Shown here one piece after another: positions 48,366 through 58,281 of a stretch of 64,000 nucleotides of DNA. The DNA comes from Actinobacillus seminis (GTDB lineage: Bacteria; Pseudomonadota; Gammaproteobacteria; Enterobacterales; Pasteurellaceae): positions 186,001 through 250,000 of the forward strand of contig NZ_NLFK01000002.1 of the NCBI RefSeq assembly GCF_002263215.1, in the 5' to 3' direction. Every line of letters begins with the position of its first letter. The first letter of the stretch is position 1. The notes under the pieces were generated by a model. That model had not been told where the DNA came from, ran no database searches, and saw nothing but the letters and a program-made list of their open reading frames with translations. The position numbers and the translations under genes are program-made.

Positions 48366-49640
48366 TTATTCTTGTAATAATGATATTAATCCTAAAGCTT
48401 TACGTTCAATTTCCTGCCATTCTAACAAGGGAATTGAACCCTCAACAATACCCGCACCGGCAAAAACTCGAATTTTATTTTGCTCAATAAAAGCGGAACG
48501 GATTGCCACACAAAATTCAGCCTGCTGTTGGCGCATAAATCCTAGGGTTCCGGCATACCAACTGCGTTGAAAGGTTTCGGTTTGCTGTAAAAATTGTTTC
48601 GCTGCTTGACGTGGTAATCCGGCGACCGCAGCGGTCGGATGTATAGCTTGCAAACAAACACTATCGCCACAATTTTCCGCTAATTTAGCCGAAATTGGTC
48701 GTCTTAAATGTTGCACTTGGCGCAACTGTTTGATGCCTAATTCCGAGACTTCAATTTGCGTGCTGAACGGACGTAAATTTTGCTGAATATCTTCTACCAC
48801 GAGGCTATTTTCATAAATATTTTTGGGATCATGCAATAACCAAGTGGCTTGCTGGCGGTTTAATTGTTCATCTTCGCTCATAAATGCAGTTCCTGCCAAG
48901 GCTTCTGTTTGCAATTGATCGCCATCACGCTGATACAAACGCTCCGGTGTCGAGCCAATAAAGCTACATTCCGCATCCCGCGCCAGTAAAAAATGATAAC
49001 AACCGACATTATATTGCTCACTTTCCGCTAACACCTCTTTCGCACACAGCGGTTGTTCAGTATGAAAAAGGGTTTCATTTGCCAATACGATTTTACCGGC
49101 ATGTCCTTGTTGAATATGTTGCAGCGCATTTTCCACCCATTGACACCATTGCGCTTGCGAGGCAGTTGGCGAATATTGATAAATAGATTGCTGAATCGGT
49201 AAAAGTGCGGTAGTTTTTTCGAGATTTTCTAATAATGATAATAACTGCGTTTTTTCCGTTGCCCAATCAACGCGGTTATCAATAAATAACTGCGCGCTTA
49301 ATTGAGCTTTTTCTTGTAACAACAATAATCGCGGCAAATAAAGTAAGGTTTCGCCATCAAAGGTTAAACCGCCAATTAAAGTGAAATCATGGGTTTCAAT
49401 AAACTGTTGCGCCAAATTTGTATCCGAAAACGACCGCACTTTGCCCACTGCGGCGAAAGTTTGCACCTCGTCGCGTCGTTTTAAATAAAATTGCGGATAT
49501 ACATTCTGCGCTTTTAACCACGACAATAGATTGACTTCGACCGCTGATTGGCTTTGCAAGACGGTAATTTCTTCGTGCTGTGGTTGATACGTATTAATTT
49601 TTTCAATTAATTGTTTTTTAAGAAAATGAAAACTATCCAT
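48366..49640 (-). CDS. menF: isochorismate synthase
   Basis: MenF converts chorismate to isochorismate, the first step of menaquinone synthesis. The chorismate-binding domain fills the C-terminal two thirds, with LQTEALAGTAFMSEDEQLN near 245, VCLQAIHPTAAVAGLPRQAA near 325 and GAGIVEGSIPLLEWQEIERKA at the end. The 424 residues match MenF rather than EntC. It is followed by menD. Uptake-signal cores lie inside at about 49203 and 49433. Confidence 0.94.
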   Translation of the reverse strand: MDSFHFLKKQLIEKINTYQPQHEEITVLQSQSAVEVNLLSWLKAQNVYPQFYLKRRDEVQTFAAVGKVRSFSDTNLAQQFIETHDFTLIGGLTFDGETLLYLPRLLLLQEKAQLSAQLFIDNRVDWATEKTQLLSLLENLEKTTALLPIQQSIYQYSPTASQAQWCQWVENALQHIQQGHAGKIVLANETLFHTEQPLCAKEVLAESEQYNVGCYHFLLARDAECSFIGSTPERLYQRDGDQLQTEALAGTAFMSEDEQLNRQQATWLLHDPKNIYENSLVVEDIQQNLRPFSTQIEVSELGIKQLRQVQHLRRPISAKLAENCGDSVCLQAIHPTAAVAGLPRQAAKQFLQQTETFQRSWYAGTLGFMRQQQAEFCVAIRSAFIEQNKIRVFAGAGIVEGSIPLLEWQEIERKALGLISLLQE

Positions 49641-49806
49641 TGAGAAAAACGTTGTCTTTAACAGTAAAATAAGTTAAAAATAAACGCTAATTCTACCGCA
49701 CTTTAAGAAATTTTTTTATAAAATCTTTCCAAGTTTGAAAAATAAGCGTAAAGTGCGGTTAAGATTTTCCCGATTTTCAAGCATAGCAAGTAATACAAGG
49801 ATCATC

Positions 49807-51024
49807 ATGATAAGAGTTTTTCCGAAATCAGACAAATTAGAACATGTTTGTTATGACATTCGCGGTCCAGTGCACAAAGAAGCGCTGCGTCTAGAAGAAG
49901 AAGGTAATAAAATTTTAAAACTGAATATCGGAAATCCCGCACCATTTGGTTTCGAAGCACCGGATGAAATCTTGGTGGACATTTTGCGCAACTTGCCATC
50001 GGCGCAAGGCTATTGCGATTCAAAAGGGTTGTATTCCGCGCGTAAAGCTATTGTGCAATATTATCAATCGAAAAATATTTTAGGCGCAACGGTCAACGAC
50101 GTGTATATCGGCAATGGCGTATCGGAATTGATTATGATGTCCATGCAAGCGTTGCTTAATGATGGTGATGAAGTGTTAATTCCAATGCCGGATTATCCGT
50201 TGTGGACCGCGGCGGCGACACTTGCCGGCGGAAAGGCAGTGCATTATTTATGCGATGAGCAAGCCGATTGGTTTCCGGCAATTGAGGATATTAAAAGTAA
50301 AGTAACTGCGCGAACTAAAGCGATCGTGATTATCAATCCAAACAACCCAACCGGCGCGGTGTATAATAAAGCTGTGCTGTTGGAGATTGTGGAAATTGCC
50401 CGCCAGCACGGTCTGATTGTTTTTGCCGACGAAATTTACGACAAAATTTTGTATGATGACGCGGTACATCATCATATTGCGGCATTAGCGCCGGATTTGT
50501 TAACCGTCACCTTTAACGGACTGTCTAAAGCTTATCGGGTAGCAGGTTTTCGTCAAGGTTGGATGATTTTAAACGGACCGAAAAAGGCAGCAAAAGGCTA
50601 TATTGAAGGATTAGATATGTTGGCATCCATGCGTTTGTGTGCCAACCATCCAATGCAGCACGCCATCCAAACCGCATTAGGCGGCTATCAAAGTATCAAT
50701 GAATTTATTTTACCGGGCGGGCGCTTGCTAGAACAACGTAATAAAGCCTACGAGCTGGTTAACCAAATTCCGGGGGTCAGTTGTACTAAACCAATGGGCG
50801 CATTGTATATGTTCCCGAAAATTGATATTAAGAAATTTAATATTTATGACGACGAAAAAATGGTATTGGATTTGTTAAGACAAGAGAAAGTGTTACTGGT
50901 ACACGGACGCGGGTTTAACTGGCAAGCGCCGGATCATTTCCGCATCGTCACGCTACCTTATGTGCATCAAATTGAAGATGCTTTAGGAAAATTTGCCAAT
51001 TTCTTACAACATTATCATCAATAA
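49807..51024 (+). CDS. alaA: glutamate-pyruvate aminotransferase AlaA
   Basis: A PLP-dependent class I aminotransferase. The PLP lysine is in TFNGLSKAYRVAGFRQGWM near residue 240, and NPNNPTGAVYNK lies near 178. From ATG 49807 (MIRVFPKSDKLEHVCYDIRG) the length is 405, equal to E. coli AlaA. An AAGGATC ribosome-binding site precedes it. The open frame extends 24 codons upstream, but that segment carries the uptake signal near 49751 and is not family-like. It is convergent with fadR. Confidence 0.94.
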   Translation: MIRVFPKSDKLEHVCYDIRGPVHKEALRLEEEGNKILKLNIGNPAPFGFEAPDEILVDILRNLPSAQGYCDSKGLYSARKAIVQYYQSKNILGATVNDVYIGNGVSELIMMSMQALLNDGDEVLIPMPDYPLWTAAATLAGGKAVHYLCDEQADWFPAIEDIKSKVTARTKAIVIINPNNPTGAVYNKAVLLEIVEIARQHGLIVFADEIYDKILYDDAVHHHIAALAPDLLTVTFNGLSKAYRVAGFRQGWMILNGPKKAAKGYIEGLDMLASMRLCANHPMQHAIQTALGGYQSINEFILPGGRLLEQRNKAYELVNQIPGVSCTKPMGALYMFPKIDIKKFNIYDDEKMVLDLLRQEKVLLVHGRGFNWQAPDHFRIVTLPYVHQIEDALGKFANFLQHYHQ

Positions 51025-51053
51025 AAATACCCCGCGATTTTACTTGCGGGGGC
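51022..51053 (-). terminator. terminator between alaA and fadR
   Basis: CCCCGC (51030-51035) and GCGGGG (51046-51051) form a stem with a 10-base loop. On the minus strand it is followed by TATTTTTATT, so it best serves fadR. Confidence 0.75.
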
Positions 51054-51065
51054 TTCATGTTGATT

Positions 51066-51794
51066 TTATAGCTCACCAAAATTATCCGGCAAATGATGCA
51101 GTAAGTCTTTCCAAATGGAAATGCTGTTTTCACGGTTTTCTTGCATATGCACAATGGCTTGCTGAGCATCATTATGCTCACAACTTTGCTGCAATTTTTG
51201 ATAAAAACTTAGTGTCAAATGGCGTGCTTGTGGCGAGGAAAAAAACAATGAGGCGACTTGCAAATATAATTCTTTAAAGCTGTTTAAAATCAATCCGTAA
51301 ACCGGTTTATCCGCAATAAAAGTAAAACTGCGATACAGCGCGTAATCAAATGCCGCGTAATCTTTAGCGGTATCTTTTAAGTGCGGTAGATTTTCAAACA
51401 GTTTTAGCGATTGCGTCGCATCATTTTGAATAGCTTCGGGAATATAAAATTCCGCCATTTTCGTCCGCAATGACACGACGTTTGAAATAATCACCGGCGT
51501 AATCGATTTATCCAATTGAATGAGGGTTTTGATAATATTGGGGCCGGCAGTTTCCCAAATATTATTCACGCGCGTCGCTTTTCCGTGCTGAATATTTAGC
51601 CATCCGTCGCGTGCTAAACGTTGCAATACTTCTCGTAAGGTGGTGCGAGTAATCCCAATTTTTTCCGCCAATTCACGCTCTGCCGGCAAATCGGAACCCG
51701 GTGGAAAATGGTTATGCCAGATGCTTTTTACAATATATTCTTCCGCTAACCCCGCCGGACTTTGCGCTTTGAGAAGGGATTGATGATCATTCAT
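51066..51794 (-). CDS. fadR: fatty acid metabolism regulator FadR
   Basis: A GntR-family regulator that binds acyl-CoA and controls fatty acid degradation and synthesis. The N-terminal winged helix is PPGSDLPAERELAEKIGITR through TTLREVLQRLARDGWLNIQHG, and the C-terminal acyl-CoA domain ends SISIWKDLLHHLPDNFGEL. ATG 51792-51794 gives 243 residues, the family length. It diverges from nhaB with a 141-base gap, the same arrangement as in E. coli. Confidence 0.94.
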   Translation of the reverse strand: MNDHQSLLKAQSPAGLAEEYIVKSIWHNHFPPGSDLPAERELAEKIGITRTTLREVLQRLARDGWLNIQHGKATRVNNIWETAGPNIIKTLIQLDKSITPVIISNVVSLRTKMAEFYIPEAIQNDATQSLKLFENLPHLKDTAKDYAAFDYALYRSFTFIADKPVYGLILNSFKELYLQVASLFFSSPQARHLTLSFYQKLQQSCEHNDAQQAIVHMQENRENSISIWKDLLHHLPDNFGEL

Positions 51795-51935
51795 GCTGTT
51801 TTTCTTCTTATAATTGGTCAAAAATTTTTTGATAATGTATAACAAATTTGATATTTTTCATTATCCTTGAAAGTAATATATATTACAATTAAACCATCAT
51901 AGTTTTTTAAGATTAAGGCTGTAAGGTTGTAAATT

Positions 51936-53474
51936 ATGAATTATACTCAGGCATTTTTAAAAAATTTTCTCGGCTCAAGCCCGGATTGGTATAAATTATC
52001 TATTGTCGCTTTTTTGGTGATTAACCCTATCTTGTTCTTTGCAATTAGCCCTTTTGTGGCGGGTTGGGTGTTAGTTGCCGAATTTATTTTTACGCTGGCA
52101 ATGGCGTTAAAATGTTATCCGCTACAACCCGGTGGATTGTTGGCATTGGAAGCGGTTGCTATCGGCATGACCCACCCGGAGCATGTTAAAGCGGAAATCA
52201 TGGCGAACTTTGAAGTTATTTTGTTATTGATGTTCATGGTTGCCGGTATTTACTTTATGAAGCAATTATTGCTATTTGTATTTACCAAATTACTCTTACA
52301 AATTCGCTCCAAAATCGTATTGTCCCTTTCTTTCTGTTTAAGTGCAGCCTTTTTATCCGCCTTTTTAGACGCATTAACTGTTGTGGCGGTCATTATCAGT
52401 GTTGGTATGGGCTTTTACGGGGTCTATCACAAAGTTGCCTCCGGTAAAAACTTTGAGGATTCTGATGATATCAATGACGATAAACACATCATTAATCGCA
52501 AGGAAACTCTCGAAGAATTTCGTGCCTTTTTACGTAGTTTGATGATGCACGCCGCGGTTGGGACTGCCTTGGGCGGGGTGATGACTATGGTGGGTGAACC
52601 GCAAAATTTAATTATTGCCGAACAAGCGAAATGGGGGTTTGCAGAGTTCTTCTTTAGGATGTCTCCGGTAACGGTTCCTGTGTTAATTTGTGGCGTATTG
52701 ACTTGTGCATTGGTGGAAAAATTCCACTTATTCGGTTATGGCGCAAAATTACCGCGTCGAGTATGGGGCGTGTTGGCACAATTTGACCGTAGCCGCGAAG
52801 AAAAAATGAATAAACAAGAACGTTTAAAATTAATCATTCAGGCACTGGTCGGTATTTGGTTAATTATTGGTTTAGCATTCCATTTGGCGGCAGTTGGTTT
52901 AATCGGATTAACGATTATCATTTTCTGTACCTCCTTATGCGGTATTACCAGTGAACACGCGTTGGGTAAAGCATTCCAAGAATCCTTACCTTTTACCGCG
53001 CTTTTAGTGGTCTTTTTCTCCGTGGTGGCAGTGATTATCGATCAACATTTATTTGCTCCGATTATCCATTTTGTGCTTTCCGCCGCAGAAAATGTACAAT
53101 TACTGTTATTTTATGTCTTTAACGGTGTATTATCGGCAATTTCGGATAACGTTTTCGTTGCTACCGTTTATATTAACGAAGCTAAAGCCGCATTGACAGC
53201 CGGTGCGATTTCCCCCCACCAATTTGAATTGTTGGCGGTTGCGATTAACACAGGTACCAACTTACCATCCGTCGCCACCCCGAACGGACAAGCGGCATTT
53301 TTATTCTTGCTTACCTCATCTCTAGCACCACTCATCCGATTATCTTATGGTAGAATGGTGTACATGGCATTACCATATACCCTCGTATTATCAATTATTG
53401 GTTTGCTTTCTGTTGAATTTATTTTACCATTTGCAACGGAGATCTTAGCCTCGCTAGGATTGATAATGCCATAA
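51936..53474 (+). CDS. nhaB: sodium/proton antiporter NhaB
   Basis: A 512-residue inner-membrane Na+/H+ antiporter with about 12 membrane segments. Visible family blocks are [21 protein letters not shown] near residue 65, [19 protein letters not shown] near 215 and [17 protein letters not shown] near 408. dsbB follows 24 bases later, as in relatives. The 141-base gap to fadR contains AT-rich promoter-like sequence but no site I can name. Confidence 0.95.
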   Translation: MNYTQAFLKNFLGSSPDWYKLSIVAFLVINPILFFAISPFVAGWVLVAEFIFTLAMALKCYPLQPGGLLALEAVAIGMTHPEHVKAEIMANFEVILLLMFMVAGIYFMKQLLLFVFTKLLLQIRSKIVLSLSFCLSAAFLSAFLDALTVVAVIISVGMGFYGVYHKVASGKNFEDSDDINDDKHIINRKETLEEFRAFLRSLMMHAAVGTALGGVMTMVGEPQNLIIAEQAKWGFAEFFFRMSPVTVPVLICGVLTCALVEKFHLFGYGAKLPRRVWGVLAQFDRSREEKMNKQERLKLIIQALVGIWLIIGLAFHLAAVGLIGLTIIIFCTSLCGITSEHALGKAFQESLPFTALLVVFFSVVAVIIDQHLFAPIIHFVLSAAENVQLLLFYVFNGVLSAISDNVFVATVYINEAKAALTAGAISPHQFELLAVAINTGTNLPSVATPNGQAAFLFLLTSSLAPLIRLSYGRMVYMALPYTLVLSIIGLLSVEFILPFATEILASLGLIMP

Positions 53475-53498
53475 ATTAACATCAATTAAAAAAGAAAA

Positions 53499-54035
53499 AT
53501 GATGCTGAGTTATTTAAAAACGCTATCAACAAAAAGAATAGGATGGATACTGTTACTGTTATCAGTAATCGCTTTGGAAAGCACTGCACTTTACTTTCAA
53601 CACGGTATGGCTTTAGCACCTTGCGTAATGTGCATTTATGAGCGTGTCGCGTTAATGGGTATCGGCTTTTCCGGTTTTCTCGGAATGTTGTTCTCGCGTT
53701 TTAATGTTACCAGAATACTCGCATTATTAATCGGTTTAGGAAGTTCGGTGAAAGGGATACTATTGGTATTAAAACATTTGGATTACCAACTGAACCCGGG
53801 TCCTTGGAACCAATGCTCTACGGTTGCGGAATTTCCGCAAACGTTACCGTTGGATCAATGGTTCCCATCTCTATTCCAACCTTATGGTTCTTGCAGCGAT
53901 AACGTATGGGAATTTTTAGGGGTGTCAATGGTGCAATGGATCGTGGTGATTTTTGCTTTTTACGTAGTACTTTTTACATTATTGCTAATCAGCCAATTCA
54001 AACGTACCGCTATAAACCGTACTTTATTTAAATAA
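53499..54035 (+). CDS. dsbB: disulfide bond formation protein DsbB
   Basis: DsbB reoxidises DsbA in the periplasm and passes electrons to quinone. It has four membrane segments. The first redox pair is in LAPCVMCIYER near residue 42, and the second pair lies in the loop with NQCSTVAEF and QPYGSCSDN near 105-130. The 178 residues match. It is in an operon with nhaB, as in E. coli. Confidence 0.95.
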   Translation: MMLSYLKTLSTKRIGWILLLLSVIALESTALYFQHGMALAPCVMCIYERVALMGIGFSGFLGMLFSRFNVTRILALLIGLGSSVKGILLVLKHLDYQLNPGPWNQCSTVAEFPQTLPLDQWFPSLFQPYGSCSDNVWEFLGVSMVQWIVVIFAFYVVLFTLLLISQFKRTAINRTLFK

Positions 54036-54109
54036 TTTTTCCTATGATAAAAACCTCTTGTAACAATATATTTCACAAAGGGCTTTTTATTAATCAAATA
54101 TTGCAGCTA

Positions 54110-54135
54110 AAAAAACAAAAGCGAGCTTAGCCCGC
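54110..54135 (-). terminator. terminator of glyS
   Basis: On the minus strand GCGGGC-TAA-GCTCGC (with one G-U pair) is followed by TTTTGTTTTTTT. Confidence 0.8.
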
Positions 54136-54152
54136 CTCTATGGTTCATCAGC

Positions 54153-56237
54153 TTATTGCAACAACGAAATATCCGCCACTTGTAAGAACAAGTTTTGTAA
54201 GTGGCTTAAAATCGCTAAACGATTTAAGCGCAATTTCGGATCTTCCGCATTCACCATGACTTTATCAAAGAAATGATCAATCACTTCTCGCAAATCCGCC
54301 AAACGAACTAACGCCGTTTGATAATCCCCTTTTGCAAATAATGGAGCAAGCGCCGTTTGTAACGCAATCACTTGTTCGGCAAGGGCTTTTTCTTCCGGTT
54401 CTACGAGTAAAGTGCGGTCAATTTCTGATGAAATTTCACCCTCTACTTTAGCAAGAATATTGCCCACCCTTTTATTTGCTGCCGCCAACGCTTCCGCGCT
54501 GTCTAAGGTACGGAAATGCGACACTGCACGCACACGCGCATCAAAGTCCGCCGGTTTAGTAGGGCGACGTGCAAGCACCGCTTGAATTACGTCCACAGCA
54601 ATGCCTTCATCTTGATACCAGGCGCGGAAACGACCGAGCATAAAGTCTACCACATCTTCAACAACATTGGCATTGGTTAATTTATCGCCGAAAAGTGCGG
54701 TCGATTTTTTCACGATTTCTGCCAGATCAAGCGGTACGTTTTTCTCCACTATAATACGCAACACACCTAATGCCGTACGACGTAAAGCGAATGGGTCCGC
54801 ACTGCCTTTTGGAGCTTGACCGATACCGAAAATTCCCGTCAGTGTGTCGAATTTATCCGCTAAGGCGACGCTGCTCGCCACCAATGATTGCGGCAATTTA
54901 TCGCCTGCAAAACGAGGCATATATTGCTCGTTTAACGCCACTGCCACTTCTTCATCTTCGCCATCATGACGCGCGTAGTGCATTCCCATCACGCCTTGCG
55001 TATCAGTGAACTCAAACACCATATTGGTCATTAAATCACATTTTGACAGCAAGCCTGCACGTTCTGCTTTCGCTTTGTTCGCTCCAATTTGACCGGCAAT
55101 TTCGCCGGCAAGCGCTTGAATACGTTTGGTTTTGTCTAACAACGAACCTAATTGTTGTTGGAACAACACAGATTCAAGGCGTGGCAACCGGTCTTCTAAA
55201 CGCTGTTTTAAATCGGTTTTGAAGAAGAACTCTGCATCCGTTAAACGTGGGCGAACCACTTTTTCGTTCCCCTCAATAATTTTGGCGGGATCTTCCGGGT
55301 TGATGTTCGATACAAAGATAAAGTGCGGTAATAATTTACCCGCTTTGTCGCCTTCTGTTTTTTCATATAGCGGGAAGTATTTTTGGTCGCCTTTCATTGT
55401 GTAAACCAAGGCTTCCGCAGGTACAGCAAGAAAACGTTCCTCAAATTTTGCTGCTAATATATTCGGATATTCCACCAATGAAGTGACTTCGTCAAGTAAA
55501 TCTTCTTCAATATCTGCTACACCTCCAAGAGCGGTCGCTTTTTCTTGCGATTTTGCCAAAATCAACGCTTTACGTTCGTGGAAATCAGCAACTACAGAGC
55601 CTTTTTCTTTCAATAACGCAGGGTATTGATCAGCGTGTGAAATTTGGAATTCACGCTCGCCAAGGAAACGGTGTCCACGAATGGTTGTGCCGCTTTTCAC
55701 GCCTAAAATTTCGCCTTCAATACACTCGCCACCTAACAATAAGGTCACGGTATGAACAGGACGCACGAACTGCTCGGTTTTATCGCCCCACCGCATGGTT
55801 TTCGGGATTGGTAATTTCGCAAGCGCATTACTAATGATACTCGGCAACAAGTTTTTGGTCGGCTGACCTTCGATCACCGCACGGTGAATCAGCCATTCGC
55901 CTTTATCGGTCGCAATACGTTCCGCTTGCTCAACAGAAATGCCACAGCCTCTCGCCCAACCTTCTGCCGCTTTAGTCGGCTTACCGTCCGCATCAAATGC
56001 CGCCGACACCGCCGGTCCACGTTTTTCCACTTCTTTGCTCGGCCGGCTTGTCGCAAGCTCCAACACTTTCACTGCTAAACGACGAGGTGTCGCAAACCAT
56101 TCTACTTTGTCAAAGGTCAAACCTGCTTGGTTTAATTCCGCTTCAACATTCTCCGCAAACGCGGTCGCTAATTTTTTGAGTGCCTTCGGTGGCAACTCTT
56201 CAGTGCCGATCTCGGCGAGGAAGTTTTGTGTTGTCAT
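54153..56237 (-). CDS. glyS: glycyl-tRNA synthetase beta subunit
   Basis: The beta subunit of the tetrameric bacterial glycyl-tRNA synthetase, 694 residues. It starts [19 protein letters not shown], contains the HD-like region and [12 protein letters not shown] near 283, and ends with the anticodon-binding domain ([21 protein letters not shown]). Three uptake-signal cores lie inside. The partner glyQ is not adjacent; three small genes intervene. Confidence 0.96.
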   Translation of the reverse strand: MTTQNFLAEIGTEELPPKALKKLATAFAENVEAELNQAGLTFDKVEWFATPRRLAVKVLELATSRPSKEVEKRGPAVSAAFDADGKPTKAAEGWARGCGISVEQAERIATDKGEWLIHRAVIEGQPTKNLLPSIISNALAKLPIPKTMRWGDKTEQFVRPVHTVTLLLGGECIEGEILGVKSGTTIRGHRFLGEREFQISHADQYPALLKEKGSVVADFHERKALILAKSQEKATALGGVADIEEDLLDEVTSLVEYPNILAAKFEERFLAVPAEALVYTMKGDQKYFPLYEKTEGDKAGKLLPHFIFVSNINPEDPAKIIEGNEKVVRPRLTDAEFFFKTDLKQRLEDRLPRLESVLFQQQLGSLLDKTKRIQALAGEIAGQIGANKAKAERAGLLSKCDLMTNMVFEFTDTQGVMGMHYARHDGEDEEVAVALNEQYMPRFAGDKLPQSLVASSVALADKFDTLTGIFGIGQAPKGSADPFALRRTALGVLRIIVEKNVPLDLAEIVKKSTALFGDKLTNANVVEDVVDFMLGRFRAWYQDEGIAVDVIQAVLARRPTKPADFDARVRAVSHFRTLDSAEALAAANKRVGNILAKVEGEISSEIDRTLLVEPEEKALAEQVIALQTALAPLFAKGDYQTALVRLADLREVIDHFFDKVMVNAEDPKLRLNRLAILSHLQNLFLQVADISLLQ

Positions 56238-56299
56238 TTTGTTTTCTCTTGTAGGGGGCGTTTTAACGCACCGTTTTGATTTTAAATAATTGTACTATT

Positions 56300-56689
56300 T
56301 TAGCTTAAATCCCAAACAGTAATATGTAATCGAGTTTCCGGACTTAAACTTCTAAACAAAGATAAATTTCTAAATGTTAAGGGCGGATCATAGTCATCAT
56401 TAAGCTCGATACTTTCATCTTCTACCATAATTTTAGAACTCAAAGTTTTTTGTGGTGAATTTTGAGATAACCACGCTCTAATTTCTTCACAAGGAATTTC
56501 ATAAATATTTGGATAAAAATAGTTTTCTTTAATTAATTTGCATCTGTTTTCTTTGTGAAGTCTTAATATCCAATCAATTTCCCCAACATCCGCTCTCCAA
56601 GCAGTAAAAACTCTATCCTTAATTTCAAGATGTTTACTATTTATCAGCTCATCATCCGCTAGTGAAATTAATATTGAGAAACCTAACAT
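56300..56689 (-). CDS. hypothetical protein, 129 residues
   Basis: The ORF starts MLGFSILISLADDELINSKH and ends HITVWDLS. A good GGAGG lies upstream of the ATG. I do not recognise the family. It is acidic, has no signal peptide or membrane segment, and ends close before glyS. The size and composition would allow an immunity-type protein, but I see no partner toxin. Confidence 0.55.
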   Translation of the reverse strand: MLGFSILISLADDELINSKHLEIKDRVFTAWRADVGEIDWILRLHKENRCKLIKENYFYPNIYEIPCEEIRAWLSQNSPQKTLSSKIMVEDESIELNDDYDPPLTFRNLSLFRSLSPETRLHITVWDLS

Positions 56690-56698
56690 TTACCCTCC

Positions 56699-56911
56699 TT
56701 AAATTTGTACCCGCATTAATGTATGGAGTGAAGCATTGTGCGGTTGCTCAGTAAAATCGACAATGTAATTTAACAATGGTTTTTGTCGATTAAACCGAAA
56801 ATCTAACAACTGATCTCGGTTTATGCTTTGCCATAACTTACGCTCTGCGTCTGTTTGTGTTGAACGTAGTTTTTGAGAAAGTATTTTAAGATCTCTCGAA
56901 TAGGGTTGCAT
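56699..56911 (-). pseudogene. truncated DUF559-type endonuclease-like protein
   Basis: The 70 residues contain AKxLRxxxTxAExxLWxxI-like sequence (KILSQKLRSTQTDAERKLWQ) and FRFNRQKPLLNYIVDF, the N-terminal half of DUF559 (a very-short-patch-repair-like fold). In relatives this continues with the catalytic acid and lysine region; here it breaks off into TEQPHNASLHTL and stops. So the protein is probably inactive. The start shares one base with the stop of the glutaredoxin-like gene. Confidence 0.75.
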
Positions 56912-57171
56912 TATTTCTCTAAAATATCTTCCAACTTCGCCAAATCCAATATCACCTTATCCCCATCAATCAACGCAGGCACGCCAATAGCCCCATTTGC
57001 TTTGACCGATTGAAAAGCAGGGTGGCTATCACGCAGTTTCAAAAAGGCTTTTAAGTTCGCGCCGCCTGTGGTCATTTCGCGTTCTTCATAATCAATACCA
57101 AGACGCTTTAATTCAGCAACAAAAGGCGGTGTATCCGGACACCAGTGAGCAAAATATAAAATAGGTTTCAT
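56911..57171 (-). CDS. glutaredoxin-like protein
   Basis: An 86-residue thioredoxin-fold protein with FAHWCPDTPPFVAELKRLGI at the N-terminus and GAIGVPALIDGDKVI with the cis-proline. It has only one cysteine at the usual CxxC site (CPDT), so a monothiol or binding role is likelier than dithiol exchange. It lies between glyQ and the DUF559 remnant. Confidence 0.8.
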   Translation of the reverse strand: MKPILYFAHWCPDTPPFVAELKRLGIDYEEREMTTGGANLKAFLKLRDSHPAFQSVKANGAIGVPALIDGDKVILDLAKLEDILEK

Positions 57172-57251
57172 CACATTTACCTCATCATTCCCCCCTATTT
57201 TATAAAGAGAGAGTTAGGGGGAGATTTAAAATTAAAAAGAGAAAGTTAAAA

Positions 57252-58160
57252 TTATTTCTTACAACTTGGGAAACCTAACGCTTCGCGACTGGCGTAGTAT
57301 GCTTCGGCAACGCCTTTGGTTAAGGCGCGAATGCGTAAAATATAGCGTTGGCGTTCGGTGACCGAAATCGCTTTGCGAGCGTCTAATAAGTTGAAGCTGT
57401 GCGCCGCTTTTAAGATACGTTCATAAGCCGGAAGCGGTAACGGTTTTTCTAATGCCAATAACAATTGGGCTTCTTTTTCATATTGGTCGAAGCAGTAGAA
57501 TAAGAAATCGGTGTTGGCATATTCAAAGTTATAGGTGGATTGTTCCACTTCATTTTGATGGAACACGTCGCCATAAGTAGTTTTGCCAAGTGGACCGTCA
57601 GACCAAATGAGATCATACACACTGTCTACGCCTTGAATGTACATTGCCAAACGCTCTAAACCGTAGGTGATCTCGCCGGTGACCGGTTTACATTCTAAAC
57701 CGCCCACTTGTTGGAAATAGGTAAATTGAGTAACTTCCATTCCATTTAACCACACTTCCCAGCCTAAACCCCACGCGCCTAAGGTTGGGTTTTCCCAGTT
57801 ATCTTCCACGAAACGAATGTCGTTTTGGGTTGGGTCAAAACCTAACATTTTAAGGCTATCAAGATAAAGTTCTTGAATGTTATCCGGTGACGGTTTGATC
57901 ACCACTTGGAATTGGTAATAATGTTGCAAACGGTTTGGGTTTTCGCCATAACGACCGTCCGTTGGGCGACGTGATGGCTGCACATAAGCAAATGCCATAG
58001 GCTCCGGACCAAGTGCACGCAAGCAGGTCATTGGATGTGATGTTCCCGCGCCCACCTCCATATCAAAGGGTTGTACCACAGTACAACCCTGCGTTGCCCA
58101 ATAATCTTGAAGCGCCAAAATCATCCCTTGAAAGGTTTTTACATTAAATTTTGCTGTCAT
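57252..58160 (-). CDS. glyQ: glycyl-tRNA synthetase alpha subunit
   Basis: The catalytic alpha subunit, 302 residues from ATG 58158-58160 ([21 protein letters not shown]). Class II motifs are visible: [18 protein letters not shown] near residue 40, [20 protein letters not shown] near 60, and [21 protein letters not shown] near 150. It is upstream of the small-gene cluster and glyS. Confidence 0.97.
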   Translation of the reverse strand: MTAKFNVKTFQGMILALQDYWATQGCTVVQPFDMEVGAGTSHPMTCLRALGPEPMAFAYVQPSRRPTDGRYGENPNRLQHYYQFQVVIKPSPDNIQELYLDSLKMLGFDPTQNDIRFVEDNWENPTLGAWGLGWEVWLNGMEVTQFTYFQQVGGLECKPVTGEITYGLERLAMYIQGVDSVYDLIWSDGPLGKTTYGDVFHQNEVEQSTYNFEYANTDFLFYCFDQYEKEAQLLLALEKPLPLPAYERILKAAHSFNLLDARKAISVTERQRYILRIRALTKGVAEAYYASREALGFPSCKK

Positions 58161-58281
58161 ATTCTTCATTCTTAAAAAGTTAAATAAAAAGTGAACTATT
58201 ATAGCGTAAATTCAGCACGTCGCCCACCGTTAGGCAAGGAATGTGCGGTGATTTTTTCGCTATTTTTCAAGAAGATGGCGA

